Shown: piece after piece, positions 16,197 through 22,355 of the stretch
Numbering within the stretch: position 1 is the stretch's first letter
Layout of the letters: each line of letters starts with the position of its first letter
NCBI GenBank assembly: GCA_036554605.1
Contig: DATBMY010000402.1
Location: 1-22,355, forward strand
Origin: DATBMY01 sp036554605
Lineage (GTDB): Bacteria > Acidobacteriota > Blastocatellia > UBA7656
Reading direction: 5' to 3'
DNA length: 22,355 nt
The notes under the pieces: generated by a model
Databases searched by the model: none
What the model saw: the letters and a program-made list of their open reading frames with translations, nothing else
What the model was told of the DNA's origin: nothing
Translations under genes and position numbers: made by a program

Positions 16197-17275
16197 CTTC
16201 TCACCAGATTCAGCCGCTTGAGTAACAGCCACGATACTACGACGCTCTCTCCACGCGACCTCCATATCCAGTCATGCACCAGCACGGCCGGAGCGGGCGG
16301 AAGATTGTATATCACTCGACGGTCGCCGACGAAAGAGAGCGGGATGACAAGCAAATCGAACTGGCAAGGCTCTGCCGGGTCGAACCGTTTATTGATGTAT
16401 TCAACCTGGTCTCGGACGAACGGGCGCGCTACGGAGAGGTTCTCGGCGCTCAAGTCTATCAGCGCGATTCTCGCTTGAGGCAGCAGCCGGCCGAGTATGA
16501 GGGCCGTTCGAGGAAAGAGGCCGCCGCCAACGATTCCCACGCGTTGGACCGGAGGAAGCTCCGCAAGCAAAGATTGCAGCGCCCGCTCGTGCCGGTCGAT
16601 TACGAATCGCTGAAGGAGAGGGAAGCGAAGGACCATGCTCTCAAGCGCGCACAGGTTCAGGCACTCAAGCCATCGCAGCGTTGCGGGATAACGGCTCGAA
16701 CTCATTTCCGCTGCTCTCTTGCGGGGCAATTCTCGCCAGTGCATTCCGGGATGTGCATGATGCTCTACGTGATACCCGTCGTTGAAGAACAGGAGATTAT
16801 AGAGCCAGCCGTAATGGCTCACCGTCCCTTTTGAATGCTCGTAAAAGCCTTGCAAAAAACATAGCCCCAGACCTATCAGAAACCCCGGCAGATAGAGAGT
16901 AAACGTGAACCGGGGTGAGAGGATGAGAATCGCCGACCACAGCGCGATTGCCGAGACGTAATCGAGCGAATCAAAGCCTGAGCCTCTCGTCTCTCGCGCG
17001 CGGTGATGCGCGAGATGCCTCGCGCGCCAGAGCGATTGGGGAAATCCGAGCAACAGGCTGAGATAGCACGAGAAGGCCCGGTTCAGCCAGGGGGCTCGAA
17101 AAAACGGCCTGTGTATAAAAACATGCGAGATGGTATTGGCATTCCACCAGAGCCCTAACGCTATGAGCGCGACCGATGGAAAGGCCAGCAGCAGCCCGCC
17201 GTGCGCCAGCGCCAGCGCGACTATCAAAGCATCCCACCGGCCCCATCTCGCTTGTCTCAGAACTACCGTGGCCAT
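16193..17275 (-). CDS. Membrane fatty acid desaturase fused to a Rossmann-like C-terminal domain
   Basis: The first about 230 of 360 residues form a membrane fatty-acid-desaturase/hydroxylase domain: hydrophobic spans and the di-iron histidine boxes H51-x3-H55 (HVFIH), H87-x2-HH (HLAHH, 87-91), His147 and H169-x2-HH (HVEHH, 169-173). The enzyme would insert a double bond or hydroxyl into a lipid chain at the membrane. From about 243 the protein changes to a soluble Rossmann-like fold with a glycine-rich turn (RVGIVGGGLFPRTALIL) and an acidic residue after the second strand (IALIDLS, Asp274), as in SAM-dependent methyltransferases. A following YNLPPAPAVLVHDWIW segment fits no motif I know. ATG 17275 overlaps the previous stop (TGATG) and its own stop overlaps the next start (ATGA), implying translational coupling. 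The desaturase call is firm; a methyltransferase activity is only inferred. Confidence 0.88.
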   Translation of the reverse strand: MATVVLRQARWGRWDALIVALALAHGGLLLAFPSVALIALGLWWNANTISHVFIHRPFFRAPWLNRAFSCYLSLLLGFPQSLWRARHLAHHRARETRGSGFDSLDYVSAIALWSAILILSPRFTFTLYLPGFLIGLGLCFLQGFYEHSKGTVSHYGWLYNLLFFNDGYHVEHHAHPGMHWRELPRKRAAEMSSSRYPATLRWLECLNLCALESMVLRFPLLQRFVIDRHERALQSLLAELPPVQRVGIVGGGLFPRTALILGRLLPQARIALIDLSAENLSVARPFVRDQVEYINKRFDPAEPCQFDLLVIPLSFVGDRRVIYNLPPAPAVLVHDWIWRSRGESVVVSWLLLKRLNLVRR

Positions 17276-17757
17276 CAGTTCCGCTCTTTTGGAAGCGCCT
17301 TCAGCTGGTAGATCGGCGGGTAAGCGCTTCTTCTATCGCTCACCTTGACCACCCCGAAATTCAACGGGTACTTATCCGGCTCGACGACCTTCTCTTCGGC
17401 CTTGCGCAGCCGGGGTCGAGGCTGGAAGCGGCCGCCAAAGCCAACCACATGGTCCGTTCCGGCGACTGCCTTTAAGTCGGCCCACTCTTTTCGGCAGATA
17501 TTCTCTTTGCCCTGCTCGCAGGTGAAATAGAGGTAGCCCCGCCGCGGTTGATCGTACGAGTTGCGATCCTGTGTGCTCGCGAGCGCGAATCCGCCCCATA
17601 CCTGAATTCTTTCGGGCGCGCTGTCGTTCGGCTCAAATACCACTTTATCTACGCGGGCATAGATGCCTGTATGGTCGGAATAGGCATCCGCCTCATATGC
17701 GGTTGATGAGAATGTGAAAACGATCATTAGCAACACCGGGAGCGTTCTTCGCCGCAT
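17275..17757 (-). CDS. Small exported protein of unknown function, first gene of envelope operon
   Basis: A 160-residue protein with a clear signal peptide (Arg-rich start, hydrophobic LPVLLMIVFTF core, likely cleavage near YEADA at about residue 25). The mature part is about 135 residues, polar, with IYARVDKVVFEPNDSAPERIQ and GYLYFTCEQGKENICRKEW; the two Cys residues could pair. I recognise no enzymatic motif. AAAGGAG sits 9 bases before ATG 17757, the best ribosome site on this strand. Its stop shares a base with the desaturase start (TGATG), so it leads a three-gene translationally coupled unit. A periplasmic accessory role for the desaturase or LtaS-like partner is a guess. Confidence 0.82.
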   Translation of the reverse strand: MRRRTLPVLLMIVFTFSSTAYEADAYSDHTGIYARVDKVVFEPNDSAPERIQVWGGFALASTQDRNSYDQPRRGYLYFTCEQGKENICRKEWADLKAVAGTDHVVGFGGRFQPRPRLRKAEEKVVEPDKYPLNFGVVKVSDRRSAYPPIYQLKALPKERN

Positions 17758-17871
17758 AAGCGATATCTCCTTTCACTGTTCTGTGGTTAGACGGTGATGG
17801 CGCGAGCTTTCTTCCCTAACGTAAAGCATGGCACGGACCCTACAACAAAGAGCGCGGGCTTACGCGCAGTG

Positions 17872-17877
17872 ATTATA
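17872..17877 (-). promoter_or_regulatory. Candidate -10 box for the envelope operon
   Basis: TATAAT occurs on the minus strand at 17877-17872, in the 151-base gap between apbE and the small exported gene. No good -35 lies 16-18 bases upstream (the region is GC-rich), and the leader would be about 105 bases. The rest of 17758-17908 contains no gene that I can support. Tentative. Confidence 0.3.
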
Positions 17878-17908
17878 CATCGAGCGGCGCGGCGAGGCGC
17901 TGTGAGAA

Positions 17909-18934
17909 TCATCGTTTCTTCGGAACTTGACCCCACCGCTTTGATTCGAAGACGCGCACACCGTCTTGCGTTGCCCGGGTTATGATGCCCGAGGCTCCTT
18001 CTATTGAATCGATGAGCCGCAATCCGCGCCGCGGGCCGAGCACGCTCGCGGCGGTGGCAAGGCCGTCGGCGATTCTTCCCGACGGGGCTACTACGGTCAC
18101 GCTGCCATGGCCGGTTAACGCGAGCCCGGTTCGAGGGTCGATGATGTGAGAGAAACGGACCCCGCCGATCTCTACGTGCTGCTCGCTTTCGCCGGATGTA
18201 GAGACCGCCCGGTCGCAAAGCAAGAGGTAATCCCGCGGAGGCTGGTCGAGAGGGCCGGAAGGCGCGATACCTACAAGCCATCCACTCTTTCCCGGCGGGG
18301 GGCGGCTTACGACTATATCGCCGCCCGCGACGACCATGGCGCGGAGTATGCCGCGCCGCTTGAGCGCGATCATCGCTTCATCGGCGGCATAGCCTTTTGC
18401 AATGCCGCCAAGGTCCAGTAGCATTCCGGGTTTATCGAGGCGGGCGGAGCCGGTTTTCGCATCGAGCCTCAGCTGGTCGTAGCCGGTCAATGTCTTAGCC
18501 CTGGCTAGACTTTGCGGATCGGGCATCTCACCCGTGCGGCGCGCTCTTCGCCAGAGACGCACCATTGGCCCCGACGTGACATCAAAGGCGCCTTCGGTCA
18601 GCCGCGCCAGTCTTTGAGACTCCGCAAGCACGCGGAACAGGTCGTTGCTGATCTTAACCCATCGCCCGCCGGGCCCGCGGCAAAGTCGCATAAGCTCGCT
18701 AGTCTCGCGGTAATCACTCATGGTAGCATCGAGTTCCTCAACACGATTGAAAGCAGCGTTCGATGCGCGAGTCGCGGTTCCCGCGTCCTCGGCGTAGAGG
18801 ATTACGGTGAACCGGGTGCCCATGTGTATCCGCGAGAATTCGAAACGCTCGAGCGCGGGGCTTGAAGGCGCGCCGCATAACGTAACGGATGCCAGCGACA
18901 GAAAGGATATGAGCAGGATTGCAATCGCTTTCAC
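17909..18934 (-). CDS. apbE: FAD:protein FMN transferase (ApbE/Ftp)
   Basis: This 341-residue protein matches ApbE, which attaches FMN from FAD to Thr/Ser of exported or membrane redox proteins such as NqrB, NqrC or RnfG (EC 2.7.1.180). Motifs from the N-terminus are MGTRF (38-42), FDVTSGPMV (about 117-125), DLGGIAKGYA (174-183), AGGDI (203-207), SHIIDPRTG (262-270) and ADGLATA with the metal-binding Asp290. An N-terminal hydrophobic segment suggests export. GTG 18934 is favoured because it starts directly at the signal sequence and has AAGGAG 12 bases upstream; the frame extends to GTG 18979 but that adds a polar segment before the signal. No flavinylated partner gene is present in this window. 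It lies divergent to the SUMF1-like gene, with possible 5' overlap. The family assignment is firm. Confidence 0.92.
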   Translation of the reverse strand: MKAIAILLISFLSLASVTLCGAPSSPALERFEFSRIHMGTRFTVILYAEDAGTATRASNAAFNRVEELDATMSDYRETSELMRLCRGPGGRWVKISNDLFRVLAESQRLARLTEGAFDVTSGPMVRLWRRARRTGEMPDPQSLARAKTLTGYDQLRLDAKTGSARLDKPGMLLDLGGIAKGYAADEAMIALKRRGILRAMVVAGGDIVVSRPPPGKSGWLVGIAPSGPLDQPPRDYLLLCDRAVSTSGESEQHVEIGGVRFSHIIDPRTGLALTGHGSVTVVAPSGRIADGLATAASVLGPRRGLRLIDSIEGASGIITRATQDGVRVFESKRWGQVPKKR

Positions 18935-20025
18935 AGTATGAGAAGGCTCCTTGCGCTCTGGCACACGCAATCCTATCACGCCGGATCAAACAGGTCAGCC
19001 TGGCATCTTTCTGTTTCTTATTCTTTCTGTTGTCTTGCGCTCTATGCGGCTTACAATCGAGCGCCACATCGAGCGCCCGCGCGCAAGCACCCGGCAAGGC
19101 CGTCGAGATGGCGCCTTACATCGAGACGATTCCGGGCACCAGTATCAGATTTGAAATGGCAGCGATCCGCGGCGGGACATTTTTGATGGGCAGCTCATCT
19201 GATGAAGCCGGTCATTTGAGCGACGAGGCGCCCCGGCACGAGGTTGCCGTCGGGCCATTCTGGATAGGCAAATTCGAAGTGACGTGGGATGAGTATGATC
19301 GATTCGCGTTCCAGCAGGCCATACCGAATGACCGGGCGCAGGCGGGCGGATTGCGGCAAGGTCCGGCGGATGCGCTGACGCGCCCGACGCCGCCTTACGC
19401 CGACGAATCTTTCGGGTATGGCAAGGGGCGTCAACCGGCGATAAGCATGACGCATCACGCGGCCATGGAGTATTGCCGGTGGCTATCGGCCGTAACGGGC
19501 AGGCTCTACCGCTTACCCACGGAGGCCGAATGGGAATATGCTTGCCGCGCCGGCTCGAAGACGGCTTACGCATTCGGCGATGACGTTGCGAAGCTCGGCG
19601 AGTACGCGTGGCATGCGGGAAATTCGGACGGCGCACCGCGCGCGGTTGGAAAGAAGAAGCCTAACGCATGGGGGCTTCACGACATGCACGGCAACGTGGC
19701 GGAGTGGTGTATTGATAAATATGACAGCGGCTTTTACGGCCAAACAAGAGTGGGGCAGGTCTCGCCGGTCCTGCTCCCGGATGAGAAAAGGTATCCTCGT
19801 GTAGTTCGCGGCGGTTCCTGGGACGATGATGCGTTGCGGCTTCGCAGCGCCGCGCGCCTTGCCTCTCGAAAAGAGTGGAGCAAGAGGGACCCGCAAAGGC
19901 CGCAAAGCATATGGTGGCACACCGAGGCGATCACGGTCGGCTTTCGGGTCGTTAGACCGCTGGAGGAGCAAGAGGCTCTCAAAGGGTTGCGCTCGAAGGT
20001 GACAAGAGAGAGCCCCGACAATTGA
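18919..20025 (+). CDS. Exported SUMF1/FGE-like domain protein lacking active-site cysteines
   Basis: The product (up to 368 residues) has a formylglycine-generating-enzyme-like (SUMF1, Pfam FGE-sulfatase) domain from about 85: GGTFLMGS (85-92), RLPTEAEWEYACRAG (198-212), GLHDMHGNVAEWC (252-264), RVVRGGSWDD (294-303) and GFRVVR (341-346). True FGEs carry a Cys pair after the GGSW motif; here that region reads LRLRSAARLASRKEWS with no Cys, so formylglycine synthesis is unlikely. A signal-like segment (FCFLFFLLSCALCGL, then ARAQA) indicates export. No ATG precedes it; the first in-frame codon is TTG 18919 (AAAGGA 11 bases upstream), CTG 18958 gives a more compact signal, so the start is uncertain. 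If 18919 is used it overlaps the apbE start on the other strand. It ends 21 bases before the next gene. Confidence 0.85.
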   Translation: MQSLSQYEKAPCALAHAILSRRIKQVSLASFCFLFFLLSCALCGLQSSATSSARAQAPGKAVEMAPYIETIPGTSIRFEMAAIRGGTFLMGSSSDEAGHLSDEAPRHEVAVGPFWIGKFEVTWDEYDRFAFQQAIPNDRAQAGGLRQGPADALTRPTPPYADESFGYGKGRQPAISMTHHAAMEYCRWLSAVTGRLYRLPTEAEWEYACRAGSKTAYAFGDDVAKLGEYAWHAGNSDGAPRAVGKKKPNAWGLHDMHGNVAEWCIDKYDSGFYGQTRVGQVSPVLLPDEKRYPRVVRGGSWDDDALRLRSAARLASRKEWSKRDPQRPQSIWWHTEAITVGFRVVRPLEEQEALKGLRSKVTRESPDN

Positions 20026-20032
20026 GTAAAAC

Positions 20033-20040
20033 AGGAGGGT
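20033..20040 (+). promoter_or_regulatory. Near-perfect Shine-Dalgarno of the Gfo/Idh/MocA gene
   Basis: AGGAGGGT sits 6 bases before ATG 20047, in the 21-base gap after the SUMF1-like gene. It fixes the start and suggests strong translation within an operon. Confidence 0.8.
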
Positions 20041-20046
20041 CGGACG

Positions 20047-21375
20047 ATGAGCAGAGAGAAACATACGCGCCGTGATTTTCTAAAGACTTCGACCGCGGTG
20101 GCGGTGGGAGCTACGATTGCGGGACATTTCAAAAAGATTCCGGGGGCCTATGCCGCTGGCGGCGACGAGATAAAGGTTGGCCTCATAGGCTGCGGCGGCA
20201 GGGGCACCGGCGCTGTAATAAACGCCCTCAACGCCGCGCCGGGCGTCAAGCTGATTGCCATGGCCGACGCCTTCAAAGACCGGCTTGAAGAGAGCAGAAA
20301 AAACCTGACCGCGAGCGTTACACGCATGATCGAGAAGGCGGCCGACGGCACAAAGCTCAGCGCCAGGCTCGACGTGCCGGATGATCGATGCTACGCCGGG
20401 CTTGACGCTTACCAGAAACTGCTCGCGCTCGCGGAAGTCAACTACGTCATACTGGCCTCGCCTCCGGGTTTTCGGCCCGCGCATTTAGAAGCGGCGGTCG
20501 CCGCGGGCAAGAACATATTCACCGAAAAACCGGTGGCCGTGGACGGTCCCGGCATTCGCAGCGTGCTGGCGACCTATGAAAAGGCGACGGCCAGGCGGCT
20601 CGCCATAGCCGCCGGCACGCAGCGCCGCCACCAGACCGGCTATCTGGAGACGATGAAGCTTATACACGAAGGTCGCATAGGCGAGATCGTCGCGGCCCGC
20701 TGTTACTGGAATCAGGGCGGGCTGTGGAAGAAGGACCGCCAGGACGGATGGAGCGACCTGGAGTGGCAGATGCGCAACTGGCTATACTTCACATGGCTGT
20801 CGGGCGATCACATCGTCGAGCAACACGTGCATAACATCGACGTAGTCAATTGGGCGATGAATGCGCACCCCGTAAGCGCCCTGGGAATGGGCGGCAGGCA
20901 GTCGCGGACCGACCCGTCATACGGTCACATCTTCGATCACTTCACAATCGATTACGAGTATGAAAACGGCGCGCACTTGATGAGCATGTGCCGGCAGCAG
21001 GACGGGACCGACAAGAATGTTTCCGAATCCCTGGTCGGGACCAAAGGGTCATGCTTGACGCAGGCATCGCAACGATACGTGATCAAGGGCGAAAAGCCCT
21101 GGCAATACCCGCGCGAAAAAGATAACGAGCCATATCTGCACGAGCACGTCGATTTGATTGCAAGCATACGCGCAGGCAAGCCTATCAACGAGCTAAAGAG
21201 CGTAGCCGAGAGCACGCTGACGGCGATTATGGGGCGGATGAGCGCATATACTGGAAAGGTCGTGACGTGGGATCAGGCATTGAATTCGGCGGAGAGCTTA
21301 GTGCCCGCTAAATTAGAGTGGGGCGTTTTGCCCGTGCCGCCCGTGGCCGTTCCGGGACTCACACCTTTAGTTTGA
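20047..21375 (+). CDS. Tat-exported Gfo/Idh/MocA family oxidoreductase
   Basis: This 442-residue protein is an NAD(P)-dependent dehydrogenase of the glucose-fructose oxidoreductase/inositol dehydrogenase/MocA family, acting on sugars or sugar derivatives. A twin-arginine signal (TRRDFLK, residues 7-13, an almost ideal match) and AYA end the leader at about 36, so it probably acts in the periplasm with bound cofactor, as in Zymomonas GFOR. The Rossmann motif is GLIGCGGRGTG (45-55), the family EKP motif is at 160-162, and GDHIVEQHVHNIDVVNW (253-269) carries the likely catalytic His. It sits in the operon between the SUMF1-like gene and the isomerase-like gene, 15 bases before the latter. Substrate unknown; secreted sugar-oxidation clusters of this composition are frequent in Acidobacteria and Planctomycetes. 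Confidence 0.93.
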   Translation: MSREKHTRRDFLKTSTAVAVGATIAGHFKKIPGAYAAGGDEIKVGLIGCGGRGTGAVINALNAAPGVKLIAMADAFKDRLEESRKNLTASVTRMIEKAADGTKLSARLDVPDDRCYAGLDAYQKLLALAEVNYVILASPPGFRPAHLEAAVAAGKNIFTEKPVAVDGPGIRSVLATYEKATARRLAIAAGTQRRHQTGYLETMKLIHEGRIGEIVAARCYWNQGGLWKKDRQDGWSDLEWQMRNWLYFTWLSGDHIVEQHVHNIDVVNWAMNAHPVSALGMGGRQSRTDPSYGHIFDHFTIDYEYENGAHLMSMCRQQDGTDKNVSESLVGTKGSCLTQASQRYVIKGEKPWQYPREKDNEPYLHEHVDLIASIRAGKPINELKSVAESTLTAIMGRMSAYTGKVVTWDQALNSAESLVPAKLEWGVLPVPPVAVPGLTPLV

Positions 21376-21390
21376 TAAATGGAGATGAGC

Positions 21391-22314
21391 ATGACGATGA
21401 AGCGCAGGAATTTTCTATCGAGGGGTCTGGCATCGGGCATGGCGGTCGTCGCCGGTAATGCTCTGGCCTCCGCGCAGGATGCCCCTTCACCAAAGCGAAA
21501 GTTCAATCTCCATTACGCGCCGCATTTCGGCATGTTCAGAAATCATGCGGGCGGCGACCCGATTGACGAGCTGCGGTTTATGGCCGACCAGGGATTCACG
21601 GCCCTGGAAGACAATAACTTGAAGAGCAGGCCCGTTGAGCTTCAGGAGAGAATCGGAAAGGCGCTCGATTCGCTCCGCATGCGCATGGGCGTCTTTGTAG
21701 CCAGCGCCGATTTCATGAACGTGACATTCGCGTCGAACAAGCAGGAGGTCAGGGAGAAGCTACTCAAGGATATGCGTGATTCGGTCGAAGTGGCCAAAAG
21801 GGTCAACGCGAAGTGGTGCACGGTTGTGCCCGGCAGATTCGATCCGGGGCTTGAGTGGGACTATCAAACGGCTAACGTCATCGCCAACCTCAAGCGCTGC
21901 GCCGAAATATTCGAGCCGGCCGGGCTTGTTATGGTGCTTGAGCCGCTGAACCCGTGGCGCGATCATCCGGGGCTGTTTCTCACCAAGATACCGCAGGCGT
22001 TTATGATATGCCGCTCGGTCAATAGCCCTTCGTGCAAGATACTGTTCGATATGTACCACCAGCAGATTACCGAAGGGAACATAATCCCGAACATAGAAAA
22101 GGCGTGGGAAGAGGTCGCCTATTTTCAGGTGGGAGATAATCCGGGCCGAAAAGAGCCCACAACCGGCGAGATCAATTACCAGAACATATTCCGGCATATT
22201 CATTCGAAGAAGTACGAAGGGATAATAGGCATGGAGCATGGAAATTCAAAGCCGGGGAAAGAAGGGGAACAGGCCGTGATAGACGCATACGCGGCATGCG
22301 ATAGTTTCAGATAA
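21391..22314 (+). CDS. Tat-exported hydroxypyruvate-isomerase-like TIM-barrel protein
   Basis: This 307-residue protein belongs to the Hyi (hydroxypyruvate isomerase) branch of the xylose-isomerase-like TIM barrels. The Tat signal reads MKRRNFLSRG and ends near ASAQDA. The metal and substrate site fits Hyi: Glu184 (VLEPLN), Asp220 and His223 (FDMYHQQ), Gln246 (FQVGDNPGR) and Glu282 (GMEHGNS). Among the four clustered ATG codons (21379, 21385, 21391, 21397), 21391 is chosen because GGAG is 6 bases upstream. The gene lies 15 bases after the oxidoreductase stop, so translation is probably linked. The two could sequentially oxidise and isomerise a sugar or sugar acid in the periplasm; this is inference. 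It is not closely similar to the other isomerase at 5596, though both share the superfamily fold. Confidence 0.9.
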   Translation: MTMKRRNFLSRGLASGMAVVAGNALASAQDAPSPKRKFNLHYAPHFGMFRNHAGGDPIDELRFMADQGFTALEDNNLKSRPVELQERIGKALDSLRMRMGVFVASADFMNVTFASNKQEVREKLLKDMRDSVEVAKRVNAKWCTVVPGRFDPGLEWDYQTANVIANLKRCAEIFEPAGLVMVLEPLNPWRDHPGLFLTKIPQAFMICRSVNSPSCKILFDMYHQQITEGNIIPNIEKAWEEVAYFQVGDNPGRKEPTTGEINYQNIFRHIHSKKYEGIIGMEHGNSKPGKEGEQAVIDAYAACDSFR

Positions 22315-22355
22315 AGAATGCCAATTGGCGCATAAATAAAAGTAAGTAAATCAGA

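Noticed and set aside
16197..16265. Longer N-terminus of the LtaS-like gene
   Set aside because: It would overlap the desaturase coding end by 69 bases, while ATG 16196 has GGTGAG and a coupled ATGA overlap.
17787..18281. 164-residue minus-strand Arg-rich reading frame overlapping apbE
   Set aside because: Composition is typical of an out-of-frame translation of GC-rich coding DNA; apbE in the other frame has all family motifs.
14451..20025. Sulfatase plus FGE maturation pair
   Set aside because: The phosphotransferase/sulfatase lacks a Cys-x-Pro-x-Arg site and the SUMF1-like protein lacks active-site Cys, so a maturation partnership is not supported.
22315..22355. Short palindrome GCCAATTGGC and an A/T-rich AAAGTAAGTAAA tail at the window end
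   Set aside because: The palindrome is only 10 bases; the tail vaguely recalls the heptad repeat at 867-980 but is cut by the window edge, so nothing can be claimed.

Overview
The window reads as a chromosomal segment of a moderately GC-rich, Gram-negative-type bacterium, most likely an Acidobacteriota member of Blastocatellia type. That placement is an inference from the gene families: an ECF sigma factor of the kind common in Acidobacteria and Planctomycetes, a Ser/Thr kinase with a TolB-like and TPR tail, an SBBP-repeat exported protein with Calx-beta and BACON-like modules, and several Tat-exported sugar oxidoreductases and isomerases. No rRNA, tRNA, CRISPR, transposase or phage gene was seen, and no gene-free stretch exceeds 300 bases (the largest is about 180).

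Region 1 (3-5504, + strand) is a tripartite RND efflux operon: the end of a TolC-type outer membrane protein, a lipoprotein adaptor and an RND pump. A near-perfect 32-base inverted repeat built of 7-base units sits between the first two genes. Region 2 (5596-7101, +) holds a Tat-exported TIM-barrel sugar isomerase/epimerase-like protein followed by the ECF sigma factor. Region 3 (7111-11605, - strand) holds a small exported protein of unknown function and a 1252-residue multidomain surface protein, separated by a strong hairpin. Region 4 (11787-14438, +) is the transmembrane Ser/Thr kinase, with a clear sigma70-like extended -10 promoter.

Region 5 (14451-17757, -) is a tightly coupled three-gene operon with TGATG and ATGA overlaps: a small exported protein, a membrane fatty acid desaturase carrying an extra C-terminal Rossmann-like domain, and an LtaS/MdoB-like membrane phosphotransferase or sulfatase. 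The overlaps and membrane-related functions suggest a joint role in lipid or envelope modification. This is the least conventional part of the window. Region 6 is apbE (17909-18934, -), divergent from a + strand set (18919-22314): an exported SUMF1/FGE-like protein without the expected active-site cysteines, a Tat-exported Gfo/Idh/MocA oxidoreductase and a Tat-exported hydroxypyruvate-isomerase-like protein. The last two probably act together on sugars or sugar acids outside the cytoplasm.

Most genes belong to known families. The candidates for something not well described are the desaturase-Rossmann fusion with its two coupled neighbours, the two-part SBBP protein with an internal double membrane span, and the heptad inverted repeat.
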